The position numbers were made by a program, and so were the translations under genes. From NCBI RefSeq assembly GCF_902804475.1, contig NZ_CADCSU010000189.1, forward strand, positions 1 to 60,619: 60,619 nt of DNA, written 5' to 3'. The notes beneath the pieces are model-generated. The model worked only from the letters and a program-made list of their open reading frames with translations, was not told where the DNA came from and did no database searches. This document shows, piece after piece, positions 23,696 through 30,460 of the stretch (position 1 is the stretch's first letter; every line of letters starts with the position of its first letter). Source of the DNA: Flavobacterium bizetiae. Lineage in GTDB: Bacteria > Bacteroidota > Bacteroidia > Flavobacteriales > Flavobacteriaceae.

Positions 23696-25510
23696 ATGGA
23701 AGCACTTTTTATTTTTATCGCAAAATCAAGCGGATTGTTGGTTCTTTTTTATTTCGCTTATTACTTTTTATTGCGCAAGGAAACCTTTTTTAGCAGCAGC
23801 AGATGGTTTTTATTGGCAGGTTTGATAACCTCAGTAATTTTACCATTCTTGGTATACAACAAGATTGTTTGGGTCGAGCCAAGTGCTGCTATTGAAACTC
23901 CGGCTATAGAACAAAAAACTAATGCAGTTGCAAATTTGAATTTCTCTCATGTTCCGTTTCATAATGTTCAAAATGAATCTTTTGAAATTAATTGGAATTA
24001 TGTTCTGTTGGGTATTTATGTTCTTGGCTTTATTGCTTTGGTAATAAAATTCGCCATTGATTTTTATAGTTTGAATACGGTTTTAAAAGGTAAAGAAGTA
24101 CAACAACAAGCTGATTTTAAATTTATAGATATTAACGAAAACATTGCTCCTTTTTCTTATTTTGATTACATCGTGTACAACTCATCAATGTATACGGCTT
24201 CAGAATTAGAGAATATTATTGAACACGAAAAAGTACATAGTGATCAAAATCATACTGTAGATGTATTGATATCACGCGTTTTCTGTGTGTTATTCTGGTT
24301 CAATCCAATCATTTGGCTGTACAAAAAAGCTATTCTGCAAAACCTTGAGTTTATTGCTGATAGTGAAGCTGCCAAAAAAATATCCGATAAAAAAGCGTAT
24401 CAATACACGCTTTTAAAAATTACAACGCATGAAACTTGTGTTGCTATTACCAATCATTTTTATCAATCATTAATCAAAAAACGAATCGTCATGTTAAACA
24501 AAAATCAATCAAAAAAGCGTAATTACTGGAAGTATTACGCTATAATTCCGGCACTTGTAGCTTTTGTTCTTTTATTTCAAATTAATATTATCGCGCAAGA
24601 AAAAGAACAAAAAGCACGTAAGCAAGTCGCTGAAAAACAAGATCCTGTTTATGTTTTTAAAATTCAGAAAAATACAACTGATCAGCAATTAAAAGAAATG
24701 GCTGAAAACTTAAAGCAAAAACATAATATTGATGTTGTAATTTCTGATGTAAAAAGAAATAGCAAAAAGGAATTAATCGCTATTAGAGTTGATATTCAAA
24801 AAGGAACAGAAGATTCTCAAATACTGCAAATTGATGGTGACGAAGCTATCGCAAATTGTGGTATTGTAATCAACACTGAAAGTAATGGTGCTAAAAAAGT
24901 TGGCATTATTACAGAGGATGCCTCAGATAAAACAACGGTTGTTGGAAGGCGTATGACACAAATAGGTCAGGCAAATATTGTAAATGGCAGTGTGTTAACT
25001 GCACCTTCTGCTCCACCTGTACCGCCAACTCCTCCTGCATTTCCCGGCGGAGTAATGCCGCAAGCGCCTAATGCCAATTTTAAAATTCCAACCCCTCCTA
25101 CGCCTCCGTTAAATCATAAAGATAAAGCTGCAATGGCAAAATTCGAAAAAGAAATGGCTGATTTTGAGAAAAAAATGGCCGTTATCGAACCGCAAATATC
25201 AGCTTACGGAAAACAAGTAGATGAAATTATGTCGCAAAAAGGAGCGATGTACGAGAAGGAAATGGCTAAATACGAACTTGCTATGGATAAATTTAATGCC
25301 GATATGGATAAATTTACTCAGGGTATCGAGCAAAAATATGGCAAAGACTCTAAAGCTTTTGAAGTAAACATGAAGCAATATGAAATTGACATGAAACAGC
25401 ACGAACTTGATATGAAGCAACTGGAAAAACACATGAAGCAATATGAGAAGGATATGAAACTTTATGAAAAAGAATTAAAAAGAAAAGAATTAGAGAGCAA
25501 AAAATCGTAA
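23696..25510 (+). CDS. BlaR1-type M56 membrane metallopeptidase with proline-rich and heptad coiled-coil C-terminus (copy 3)
   Basis: 604 residues. The first 300 match copies 1 and 2: 'NIIEHEKVHSDQNHTVDVL' (zinc motif), 'QNLEFIADSEA' and the fourth membrane helix. The shared 'VYVFKIQKNTTDQQLKEMAENLKQKHNIDVVISDVKRN' domain follows. Then comes a proline-rich stretch (about 435-475, 'APPVPPTPPAFPGG', 'PTPPTPPLNHKD') and a 130-residue charged helix. Its end is built of seven-residue units (MKQYEID, MKQHELD, MKQLEKH, MKQYEKD, MKLYEKE), a regular heptad coiled coil. There is no plug-like module. The outside part has thus been replaced, so the three sensors probably answer different signals or partners. 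Confidence 0.85.
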   Translation: MEALFIFIAKSSGLLVLFYFAYYFLLRKETFFSSSRWFLLAGLITSVILPFLVYNKIVWVEPSAAIETPAIEQKTNAVANLNFSHVPFHNVQNESFEINWNYVLLGIYVLGFIALVIKFAIDFYSLNTVLKGKEVQQQADFKFIDINENIAPFSYFDYIVYNSSMYTASELENIIEHEKVHSDQNHTVDVLISRVFCVLFWFNPIIWLYKKAILQNLEFIADSEAAKKISDKKAYQYTLLKITTHETCVAITNHFYQSLIKKRIVMLNKNQSKKRNYWKYYAIIPALVAFVLLFQINIIAQEKEQKARKQVAEKQDPVYVFKIQKNTTDQQLKEMAENLKQKHNIDVVISDVKRNSKKELIAIRVDIQKGTEDSQILQIDGDEAIANCGIVINTESNGAKKVGIITEDASDKTTVVGRRMTQIGQANIVNGSVLTAPSAPPVPPTPPAFPGGVMPQAPNANFKIPTPPTPPLNHKDKAAMAKFEKEMADFEKKMAVIEPQISAYGKQVDEIMSQKGAMYEKEMAKYELAMDKFNADMDKFTQGIEQKYGKDSKAFEVNMKQYEIDMKQHELDMKQLEKHMKQYEKDMKLYEKELKRKELESKKS

Positions 25511-25531
25511 TCAATATCCTTAAAAACATAC

Positions 25532-26980
25532 ATGAAAAACTCATTTTTTATAACATCTCTCCTATTGATTTTTAATTTGTCATTTGGTCAAAAAAATGAA
25601 GATCGACTAATAGAACAAAAAATTGATACTTACATTAAAGAAGTAATACAAATAAACGAAATCCCGGGAGTAGCACTAGGCGTTGTAAAAAACGGTAAAG
25701 TTATTTATGAGAAGTATTTTGGAAAAGCTTCTCTTGAAGATCATAAAGCAGTGGATAAAAACACTGCTTTTAAACTCTTTTCTACAACAAAACTTATAAC
25801 CAATATAGGTGTATTTCATCTTATTGAAAAAGGCAAATTGTCATTAGAAGATCCTATTTCTAAATATATTGAGAATCTTCCTAAAGAATGGCAAACCATA
25901 CAGGTTAAAAATTTACTATCACATTCTTCTGGTTTACCTAATATTGTGATGTTCGAGGATATTAAAATTACAATGTCTTTTGATGAAAAAATGGCAATTT
26001 TATCTCAAAAACCAATGGAGTTTGTTACTGGAAATGAATACAGTTATAATCAGACTAACTATTTGTTTTTAACCAAAATTATAGAGAAAATCACCGGTTT
26101 AACTTTTGAAGATTATATTCTGCAAAATCAGTTTCCGGCAATACAATCAGGCGTTTATTTCTCTTCAAATTTTGGAGAAAATTTCCCTTATAGTGCTCCT
26201 CGCTATAATTATGATATCAAAACGAAGAGTTATATAAAAAGCACTTCAAATTTTGGTTTTGATGCGCATTCTGCTAACGGCTTAAACATTACTTTACAGA
26301 ACTTTATACAATGGAACGAAAATCTAGGTAAAGATGTTTACCTCAATAAAGAAACTAAATATTCGATGTGGAAATCTTTTCAATTTGCCAACAACACAGA
26401 CCGTTTTGGTTATGGCTGGGAAATTGTTCCTGTGAATAAAATTCTTTCGTATGGTTTTACCGGAGGAAATGAAACAGCATTTAGAAAATTTCCTGATAAT
26501 AAATTAACGATTATATTTTTATCAAACGGGCACAAATATTCTTCTTTGTACGTTCAGAGTCAGGTGATCAACCACGTTGCATCAATTGTAGACCAATCAT
26601 TAAAAGATGATTATTATCTCGCTGGTGAAAAAATTAATCAGACTTTTTTAAAATTGAATATCGAAAAAGCAAAACAAAATTATTTAGCTATCAAAAAAAG
26701 TCATCCTGATTGGGATTTTCAATACCGACTCAATATTATTGGTTATACTTTGATGGATCACGGAAGAATCAATGACGGAATCAAAGTTTTAGAATTAAAT
26801 ACGATAGAAAATCCAAAATCCGGGAATGCATTTGATAGTTTGGCGGATGGTTATTTTAGAAACAATCAACTCGAAATTTCAAAAGAAACCTATAAAAAGT
26901 CATTAGAACTAAAACCTGACAATACAAATGCAAAAGAAATGCTGGATAAGATTGATAAACTCTTACAGCAGAAATCATAA
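25532..26980 (+). CDS. Secreted serine hydrolase (class C beta-lactamase/esterase fold) with C-terminal TPR
   Basis: 482 residues. Signal peptide about 1-19 (SFG/Q). The SxxK motif 'FSTTKLI' holds the nucleophile Ser, 'YSYNQTNY' is in the place of the YxN motif (here Tyr-Asn-Gln, a common variant in Bacteroidota esterase-like members), and 'YGFTGGNET' is in the HxG/KTG position. Residues about 375-480 form TPR-like helices ('GRINDGIKVLELNTIENPKSGNAFDSLADGYFRNNQ'). It starts 21 bases after the third M56 gene and is probably the effector of the BlaI/BlaR1 system. Whether it hydrolyses beta-lactams, peptidoglycan peptides or esters cannot be told; the altered YxN speaks against a classical beta-lactamase. 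Confidence 0.8.
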   Translation: MKNSFFITSLLLIFNLSFGQKNEDRLIEQKIDTYIKEVIQINEIPGVALGVVKNGKVIYEKYFGKASLEDHKAVDKNTAFKLFSTTKLITNIGVFHLIEKGKLSLEDPISKYIENLPKEWQTIQVKNLLSHSSGLPNIVMFEDIKITMSFDEKMAILSQKPMEFVTGNEYSYNQTNYLFLTKIIEKITGLTFEDYILQNQFPAIQSGVYFSSNFGENFPYSAPRYNYDIKTKSYIKSTSNFGFDAHSANGLNITLQNFIQWNENLGKDVYLNKETKYSMWKSFQFANNTDRFGYGWEIVPVNKILSYGFTGGNETAFRKFPDNKLTIIFLSNGHKYSSLYVQSQVINHVASIVDQSLKDDYYLAGEKINQTFLKLNIEKAKQNYLAIKKSHPDWDFQYRLNIIGYTLMDHGRINDGIKVLELNTIENPKSGNAFDSLADGYFRNNQLEISKETYKKSLELKPDNTNAKEMLDKIDKLLQQKS

Positions 26981-27007
26981 ATCAAGCTGAAACCTGAAAA
27001 TCAACCA

Positions 27008-27042
27008 AAAAAGACTTTGCCTAACCGCAAGGTCTTTTTTTA
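27008..27042 (+). terminator. Terminator of the blaI-blaR1 operon
   Basis: AAGACTTTGC / GCAAGGTCTT (one wobble), 6-base loop, followed by a T tract. It lies 30 bases after the serine hydrolase stop. Confidence 0.85.
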
Positions 27043-27050
27043 TATCTTTG
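27017..27050 (+). promoter_or_regulatory. Promoter of the 46-residue small gene
   Basis: TATCTTTG at 27043-27050 matches TAnnTTTG, and a TTG lies 23 bases upstream inside the terminator stem. The predicted transcript starts about 10 bases before ATG 27067. Confidence 0.55.
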
Positions 27051-27066
27051 CAAAAATTAAAATGCC

Positions 27067-27207
27067 ATGTATAAAATTTTAGCCAAAATCAATAAAGTCC
27101 TTTTACCTAGTTTTACCAAACAAGGTTTAGACATTTCGAAAGCAAAAAAATGGCAAATGGCTATCATTGGTTATCGTGCTTTTGTTACAAAACGTGCCGT
27201 AGAGTAA
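27067..27207 (+). CDS. Small basic protein, 46 residues
   Basis: ATG 27067 to TAA 27205-27207. It is basic (about nine Lys and two Arg), without a signal peptide or membrane helix, and carries 'LPSFTKQGLDISKAKKWQMA' in its middle. Small proteins of this type recur in Flavobacterium; I recall some being labelled SsrA-binding protein, but it is far too short (SmpB is about 150 residues), so I would not use that name. The own -7 element supports real expression. Cytoplasmic, perhaps nucleic-acid or ribosome associated because of its charge, which is a guess. Confidence 0.6.
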   Translation: MYKILAKINKVLLPSFTKQGLDISKAKKWQMAIIGYRAFVTKRAVE

Positions 27208-27319
27208 TCAAAATATCCCAAACCTTTATATAAAGAGTTGAACTTAATTTCAACAATCCCTCTTGAGAAAGAAATTATTTGCTTTGTCAATACATTTTTT
27301 ATCTCATCAATTATTTCTA

Positions 27320-28165
27320 ATGAAAAACAAAGATTTTAATATCCCTCCTATTTACGCTGTGCTTTTAGCAATCGTTAGTGTGCAATGCGGAGCTGCAATT
27401 GCCAAAAGTTTATTTCCGGCAATTGGAGCTGCCGGAACAGCTTCTATCCGAATTGGATTCTCCGCTGTAATTTTATTATTGGCTTACAGACCAAATTTAA
27501 GAACAATTACACCAAGACAATGGAAAATGGTTATTCCGTATGGTTTGTGTTTAGGCGCAATGAATTTGGTTTTCTATTTAGCAATAGAAAGAATCTCTAT
27601 CGGATTAGCCGTTACGCTTGAATTCGTAGGTCCTTTATTAGTGGCTATAATTGGTTCGAAACGTTTGATTGATTATTGCTGGGTGATATTGGCCGCTATA
27701 GGAATTGCTTTAATTGCTCCCTGGACAAATGAAGGTGTAGATCTTTTAGGAGTTCTCTTTGCGCTTTTGGCTGGTGCATTATGGGCAACTTATATTGTTT
27801 TGGGCGGAAAGGTTTCTCAAATTATGAATGATGGTCAGGCAGTATCAACCGGAATGTTATTTGCTGCTATTTTAATTTTGCCTTTCGGTTTCTACGAAAA
27901 CGGACTGGCAAATCTTACTCCTAAACTTTTTGGTATGGGTGTTGCTTTAGCTCTTTTATCAAGCGCGATTCCGTTTACACTCGAAATGAAGGCTTTAGGT
28001 CAGCTTCCTCCACGAACATTTAGTATTTTAATGAGTTTAGAGCCAGCAGCAGCCTCTATATGTGCCTTTATATTCTTGCAGGAAAAACTGAATTTATATG
28101 AAATTCTGGCAGTATTTTGTGTTGTTATTGCTTCGGCCGGATCAACTTTGACAGCGAAAAGATAA
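27320..28165 (+). CDS. rhtA: EamA/DMT exporter, RhtA-like (threonine/homoserine type)
   Basis: 281 residues from the ATG at 27320; the frame is open to 27263 but the first 19 residues lack sense. Ten helices in two EamA halves. Strong similarity to E. coli RhtA is visible: 'VSVQCGAAIAKSLFPAIGAAG', 'LEFVGPLLVAIIGSKRLIDY', 'LSSAIPFTLEMKALGQLPPRTF' and 'LMSLEPAAAS', including the conserved Glu-Met-x-Ala-Leu and Ser-x-Glu-Pro-Ala motifs. RhtA exports threonine, homoserine and related compounds across the inner membrane. No operon partner; it ends at a bidirectional terminator shared with the fasciclin gene. Confidence 0.85.
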   Translation: MKNKDFNIPPIYAVLLAIVSVQCGAAIAKSLFPAIGAAGTASIRIGFSAVILLLAYRPNLRTITPRQWKMVIPYGLCLGAMNLVFYLAIERISIGLAVTLEFVGPLLVAIIGSKRLIDYCWVILAAIGIALIAPWTNEGVDLLGVLFALLAGALWATYIVLGGKVSQIMNDGQAVSTGMLFAAILILPFGFYENGLANLTPKLFGMGVALALLSSAIPFTLEMKALGQLPPRTFSILMSLEPAAASICAFIFLQEKLNLYEILAVFCVVIASAGSTLTAKR

Positions 28166-28179
28166 ACTGCAAAAATTAT

Positions 28180-28235
28180 AAAATTAAAAATTCCAAATCC
28201 CAACATATAAAGTGGAATTTGGAATTTTTAATTTT
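28180..28235. terminator. Bidirectional terminator (AATTCCAA-type) between rhtA and the fasciclin gene
   Basis: A 23-bp stem (28180-28202 with 28213-28235, one wobble), 10-base loop, with A and T tracts on both ends. It separates two convergent genes. Confidence 0.88.
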
Positions 28236-28258
28236 GTCTCCTACTATTGAAACAGTGA

Positions 28259-28813
28259 TTATTGTTTAGGTAATAATACTGTATCTACAACATGAATTAC
28301 ACCATTAGATTGATTTACATCTGCAATTGTAACTTTAGCTTTGTTTCCGCTTTCGTCACTGATGTATAAATCTTTTCCTTTCATCCATGCAGTTAGAGTA
28401 CCACCGCTAACAGTTTTAAGAGTAGCTTTTCCTTTTCCTGCTTTAATTGCTTTAGCGATATCAGAAGCATTCATTTTTCCTGCAACAACATGATAGGTCA
28501 AGATCGTTTGCAACATTTTTTTGTTTTCTGGTTTCAATAAAGTTTCAACAGTTCCTTTTGGTAACTTATCAAACGCGGCATTTGTTGGGGCAAAAACGGT
28601 GAATGGTCCTTTACCTTCTAGTGTTTCAACTAATCCGGCAGCTTTTACAGCAGCTACTAATGTCGTATGATCTTTTGAGTTTACGGCATTTTCAATAATA
28701 TTTTTATTCGGGTACATTGCAGCTCCTCCAACCATTACAGTTTTTTGTGCAAATGATGTAAATCCAAATCCTAATGCTAAGATTGCTACGGCTAAAAATT
28801 TTCTAGTTTTCAT
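28259..28813 (-). CDS. Secreted fasciclin (FAS1) domain protein
   Basis: 184 residues. Signal peptide 1-22 (SFA/Q). One FAS1 domain at about 45-182 with both conserved boxes: 'GPFTVFAPTNAAFDKLP' (H1) and 'NGVIHVVDTVLLP' (H2), and the YH motif in 'ILTYHVVAGKM'. Length is typical of the single-domain group. FAS1 proteins act in adhesion or matrix binding, here periplasmic or extracellular. A single gene with terminator downstream. Confidence 0.92.
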   Translation of the reverse strand: MKTRKFLAVAILALGFGFTSFAQKTVMVGGAAMYPNKNIIENAVNSKDHTTLVAAVKAAGLVETLEGKGPFTVFAPTNAAFDKLPKGTVETLLKPENKKMLQTILTYHVVAGKMNASDIAKAIKAGKGKATLKTVSGGTLTAWMKGKDLYISDESGNKAKVTIADVNQSNGVIHVVDTVLLPKQ

Positions 28814-29024
28814 AATTAATATTTTAAGTTATAAGCTCATTTACGCGGTAATAATTGTTTTGGTTTTATTAAATCTTTAAAAAAGTTTAAAAAACATTGA
28901 AACATCCTCAAAGATGACTGTAAAACAAGCGTTTAATACTTAAATTTATTTTTGATTATTTTTAAAAGCACATTGATCAATATGTTAAATTTATTGTTAA
29001 CTTTAGTAAATCAATTTATCATTT

Positions 29025-29549
29025 ATGCAAAACCTACCTAAAAAAGTTAGAAGTAAAAAGTTAAACACAAGAGTTGATTTGACCGCAATGGTAAGTGTTT
29101 CTTTCTTGTTGATTATCTTTTTTATGGTTACGATTGAGCTATCTAAACCTAAAGGAATTGATTTAGCTTTGCCCGATAAAGATCCAGGTTGCGGTCCTAT
29201 TGCGTGTATAGACAGTAATAGACTTTACACAATTTTACTAGACAAAAATGATAAGATGATAACTTATTCTGGTTTACTAGTAGGACCTCTTGAAAAGCCA
29301 AAAGAATTGAATGTTCAAGAAACTAGTATTCGAAAAGAAATATATCTGAAAAATAAAAGGATACATGAATATTGCGCTTCTATTGGTAAACCAAAAAATG
29401 GCGTTATTGTAATTATTAAACCAAGTAAAAACTCGAACTATGGGAGTTTAGTAAACATTCTAAATGAAATGAAAATTGCTAACATTGATACTTATTCAAT
29501 AGTCGACGAATTTACTCCGGAAGAATCTAATCTTTTAGCTTCAAGATAA
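29025..29549 (+). CDS. ExbD/TolR-like protein lacking the channel Asp, copy 1
   Basis: 174 residues. A basic N-terminus (MQNLPKKVRSKKLNTR) is followed by the single ExbD helix 'VDLTAMVSVSFLLIIFFMVTIEL'. In ExbD/TolR the sequence is typically 'TAMVDVAFLLLTFF', with the Asp that carries the proton; here that position is Ser. A periplasmic domain follows with two cysteines (GCGPIAC) and the ending 'KPKNGVIVIIKPSKNSNYGSLVNILNEM...IDTYSIVDEFTPEE', which is the normal ExbD C-terminal fold. No ExbB or TonB partner is adjacent. It may be a non-motor homologue with a structural or sensing role. Confidence 0.75.
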   Translation: MQNLPKKVRSKKLNTRVDLTAMVSVSFLLIIFFMVTIELSKPKGIDLALPDKDPGCGPIACIDSNRLYTILLDKNDKMITYSGLLVGPLEKPKELNVQETSIRKEIYLKNKRIHEYCASIGKPKNGVIVIIKPSKNSNYGSLVNILNEMKIANIDTYSIVDEFTPEESNLLASR

Positions 29550-29576
29550 TTATCAATTTAATTTAACCATAAAACT

Positions 29577-30107
29577 ATGCAAAACCTGCCTAAAAAAGTT
29601 AGAAGCAAAAAGTTAAGCGCAAAAGTCGATCTAACCGCAATGGTTAGTGTTTCTTTCTTGTTGATAATCTTTTTTATGGTTGTTGGTGAATTGGCTAAAC
29701 CTAAGATTTTAGAATATGGAATGCCTGATTGTGATGATTGCGGTGAGTATTTTGGCTGTAGATACATAGATGAAAACCGTATATTGACAATATTACTAGA
29801 CGATAATGACGAAATGATTATTTATTCGGGGCTAATTGATTATCCTACTGAAACTCCTAAAAAAATCAATTACAGTAAAAACGGAATTCGAAAAGAATTA
29901 ATTCAAAAAAGTAAAATTGTGCTTGAATATTCTAAAAATATTGGAAAACCTAAAAATGGAATAATTGTAATTATTAAACCCTCTCAAAAATCTAATTACG
30001 GAAATCTAGTTAATATTTTAGATAAAATGAAGATACTAAACATTCAGAATTACAGCATTCTAAATGAATTTACTGCTGAAGAAGAAAAATTATTGGCAGT
30101 GAGATAA
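29577..30107 (+). CDS. ExbD/TolR-like protein lacking the channel Asp, copy 2
   Basis: 176 residues, a tandem duplicate of the preceding gene 27 bases downstream. The first 35 residues are almost the same ('MQNLPKKVRSKKLSAKVDLTAMVSVSFLLIIFFMVV'), with the same Asp-to-Ser change at the channel position. The periplasmic parts are more diverged but keep 'TILLDDNDEMIIYSGLI' and 'IGKPKNGIIVIIKPSQKSNYGNLVNILDKMKI'. Its cysteines (PDCDDCGEYFGC, C-x2-C-x5-C) differ from those of copy 1. The two could form a heterodimer. Confidence 0.75.
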   Translation: MQNLPKKVRSKKLSAKVDLTAMVSVSFLLIIFFMVVGELAKPKILEYGMPDCDDCGEYFGCRYIDENRILTILLDDNDEMIIYSGLIDYPTETPKKINYSKNGIRKELIQKSKIVLEYSKNIGKPKNGIIVIIKPSQKSNYGNLVNILDKMKILNIQNYSILNEFTAEEEKLLAVR

Positions 30108-30127
30108 ATATCTTTTAAAAACGACTG

Positions 30128-30214
30128 CCCTAGCCCTGATTGAAGTGGAAATCCTTTTTATTTTTTTCTTTAAAAAATAAAAAGATTGAAGCGGAAAGCA
30201 GGAAATAGCTCCTG
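30128..30214 (-). repeat. Dispersed structured element, copy A (conserved flanks, A/T stem)
   Basis: On the minus strand it reads CAGGAGC...CCTGCTTTCCGCTTCAATCTTTTT, an A/T-only stem, then AAAAAGGATTTCCACT..ATCAGGGCTAGGG. It has the same flanks as 34911-34996 and 59916-60032. The rest of the 353-base gap 30108-30460 has a TTGTCA-family repeat, TCCGTGT-type repeats and the LRR gene terminator, but no gene. Confidence 0.75.
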
Positions 30215-30253
30215 AAAAAATAAAATTCAATGGTGAAATTCCAAATTTCAATT

Positions 30254-30288
30254 CATGAAAAGTTCTGGACTTCGCTCGAACTGACAAC
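30254..30288 (-). repeat. TTGTCA...GCGAAGTC family repeat, minus orientation
   Basis: On the minus strand it reads TTGTCAGTTCGAGCGAAG (within 30268-30288) followed by TCCAGAAC. It is a degenerate member of the family at 13551, 16270 and 35029. Confidence 0.6.
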
Positions 30289-30408
30289 TGAGTAAAATCA
30301 TTCCTCCTCGTAGCAACAAAATTAAAAAATCCGTTTTATATCCGTGTTTTCGCTTGCGGATCTGTGTCATCCGTGTACTATATCACAAAGAGAACAAAAA
30401 ACTATAAG

Positions 30409-30441
30409 TTTAAAAAAAAGTCCCACATTGCTGTGGGACTT
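30409..30441 (-). terminator. Terminator of the leucine-rich T9SS protein gene
   Basis: AAGTCCCACA / TGTGGGACTT with loop TTGC, and a T8 tract on the minus strand. It is almost the same sequence as the terminator behind rpsA at 32885-32914. Confidence 0.9.
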
Positions 30442-30460
30442 CCTATTTAGAATTAAATTG

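Noticed and set aside
25199..25544. Minus-strand frames within the third M56 gene
   Set aside because: They are shadows of the heptad-repeat coding sequence, low in complexity.
19246..26980. Reading the blaI/blaR1 locus as beta-lactam resistance
   Set aside because: The sensors lack the penicillin-binding domain and the hydrolase has an altered YxN motif; no evidence for beta-lactam recognition.
27067..27207. Naming the 46-residue protein SmpB (SsrA-binding protein)
   Set aside because: It is a third of the SmpB length and shows none of its motifs.
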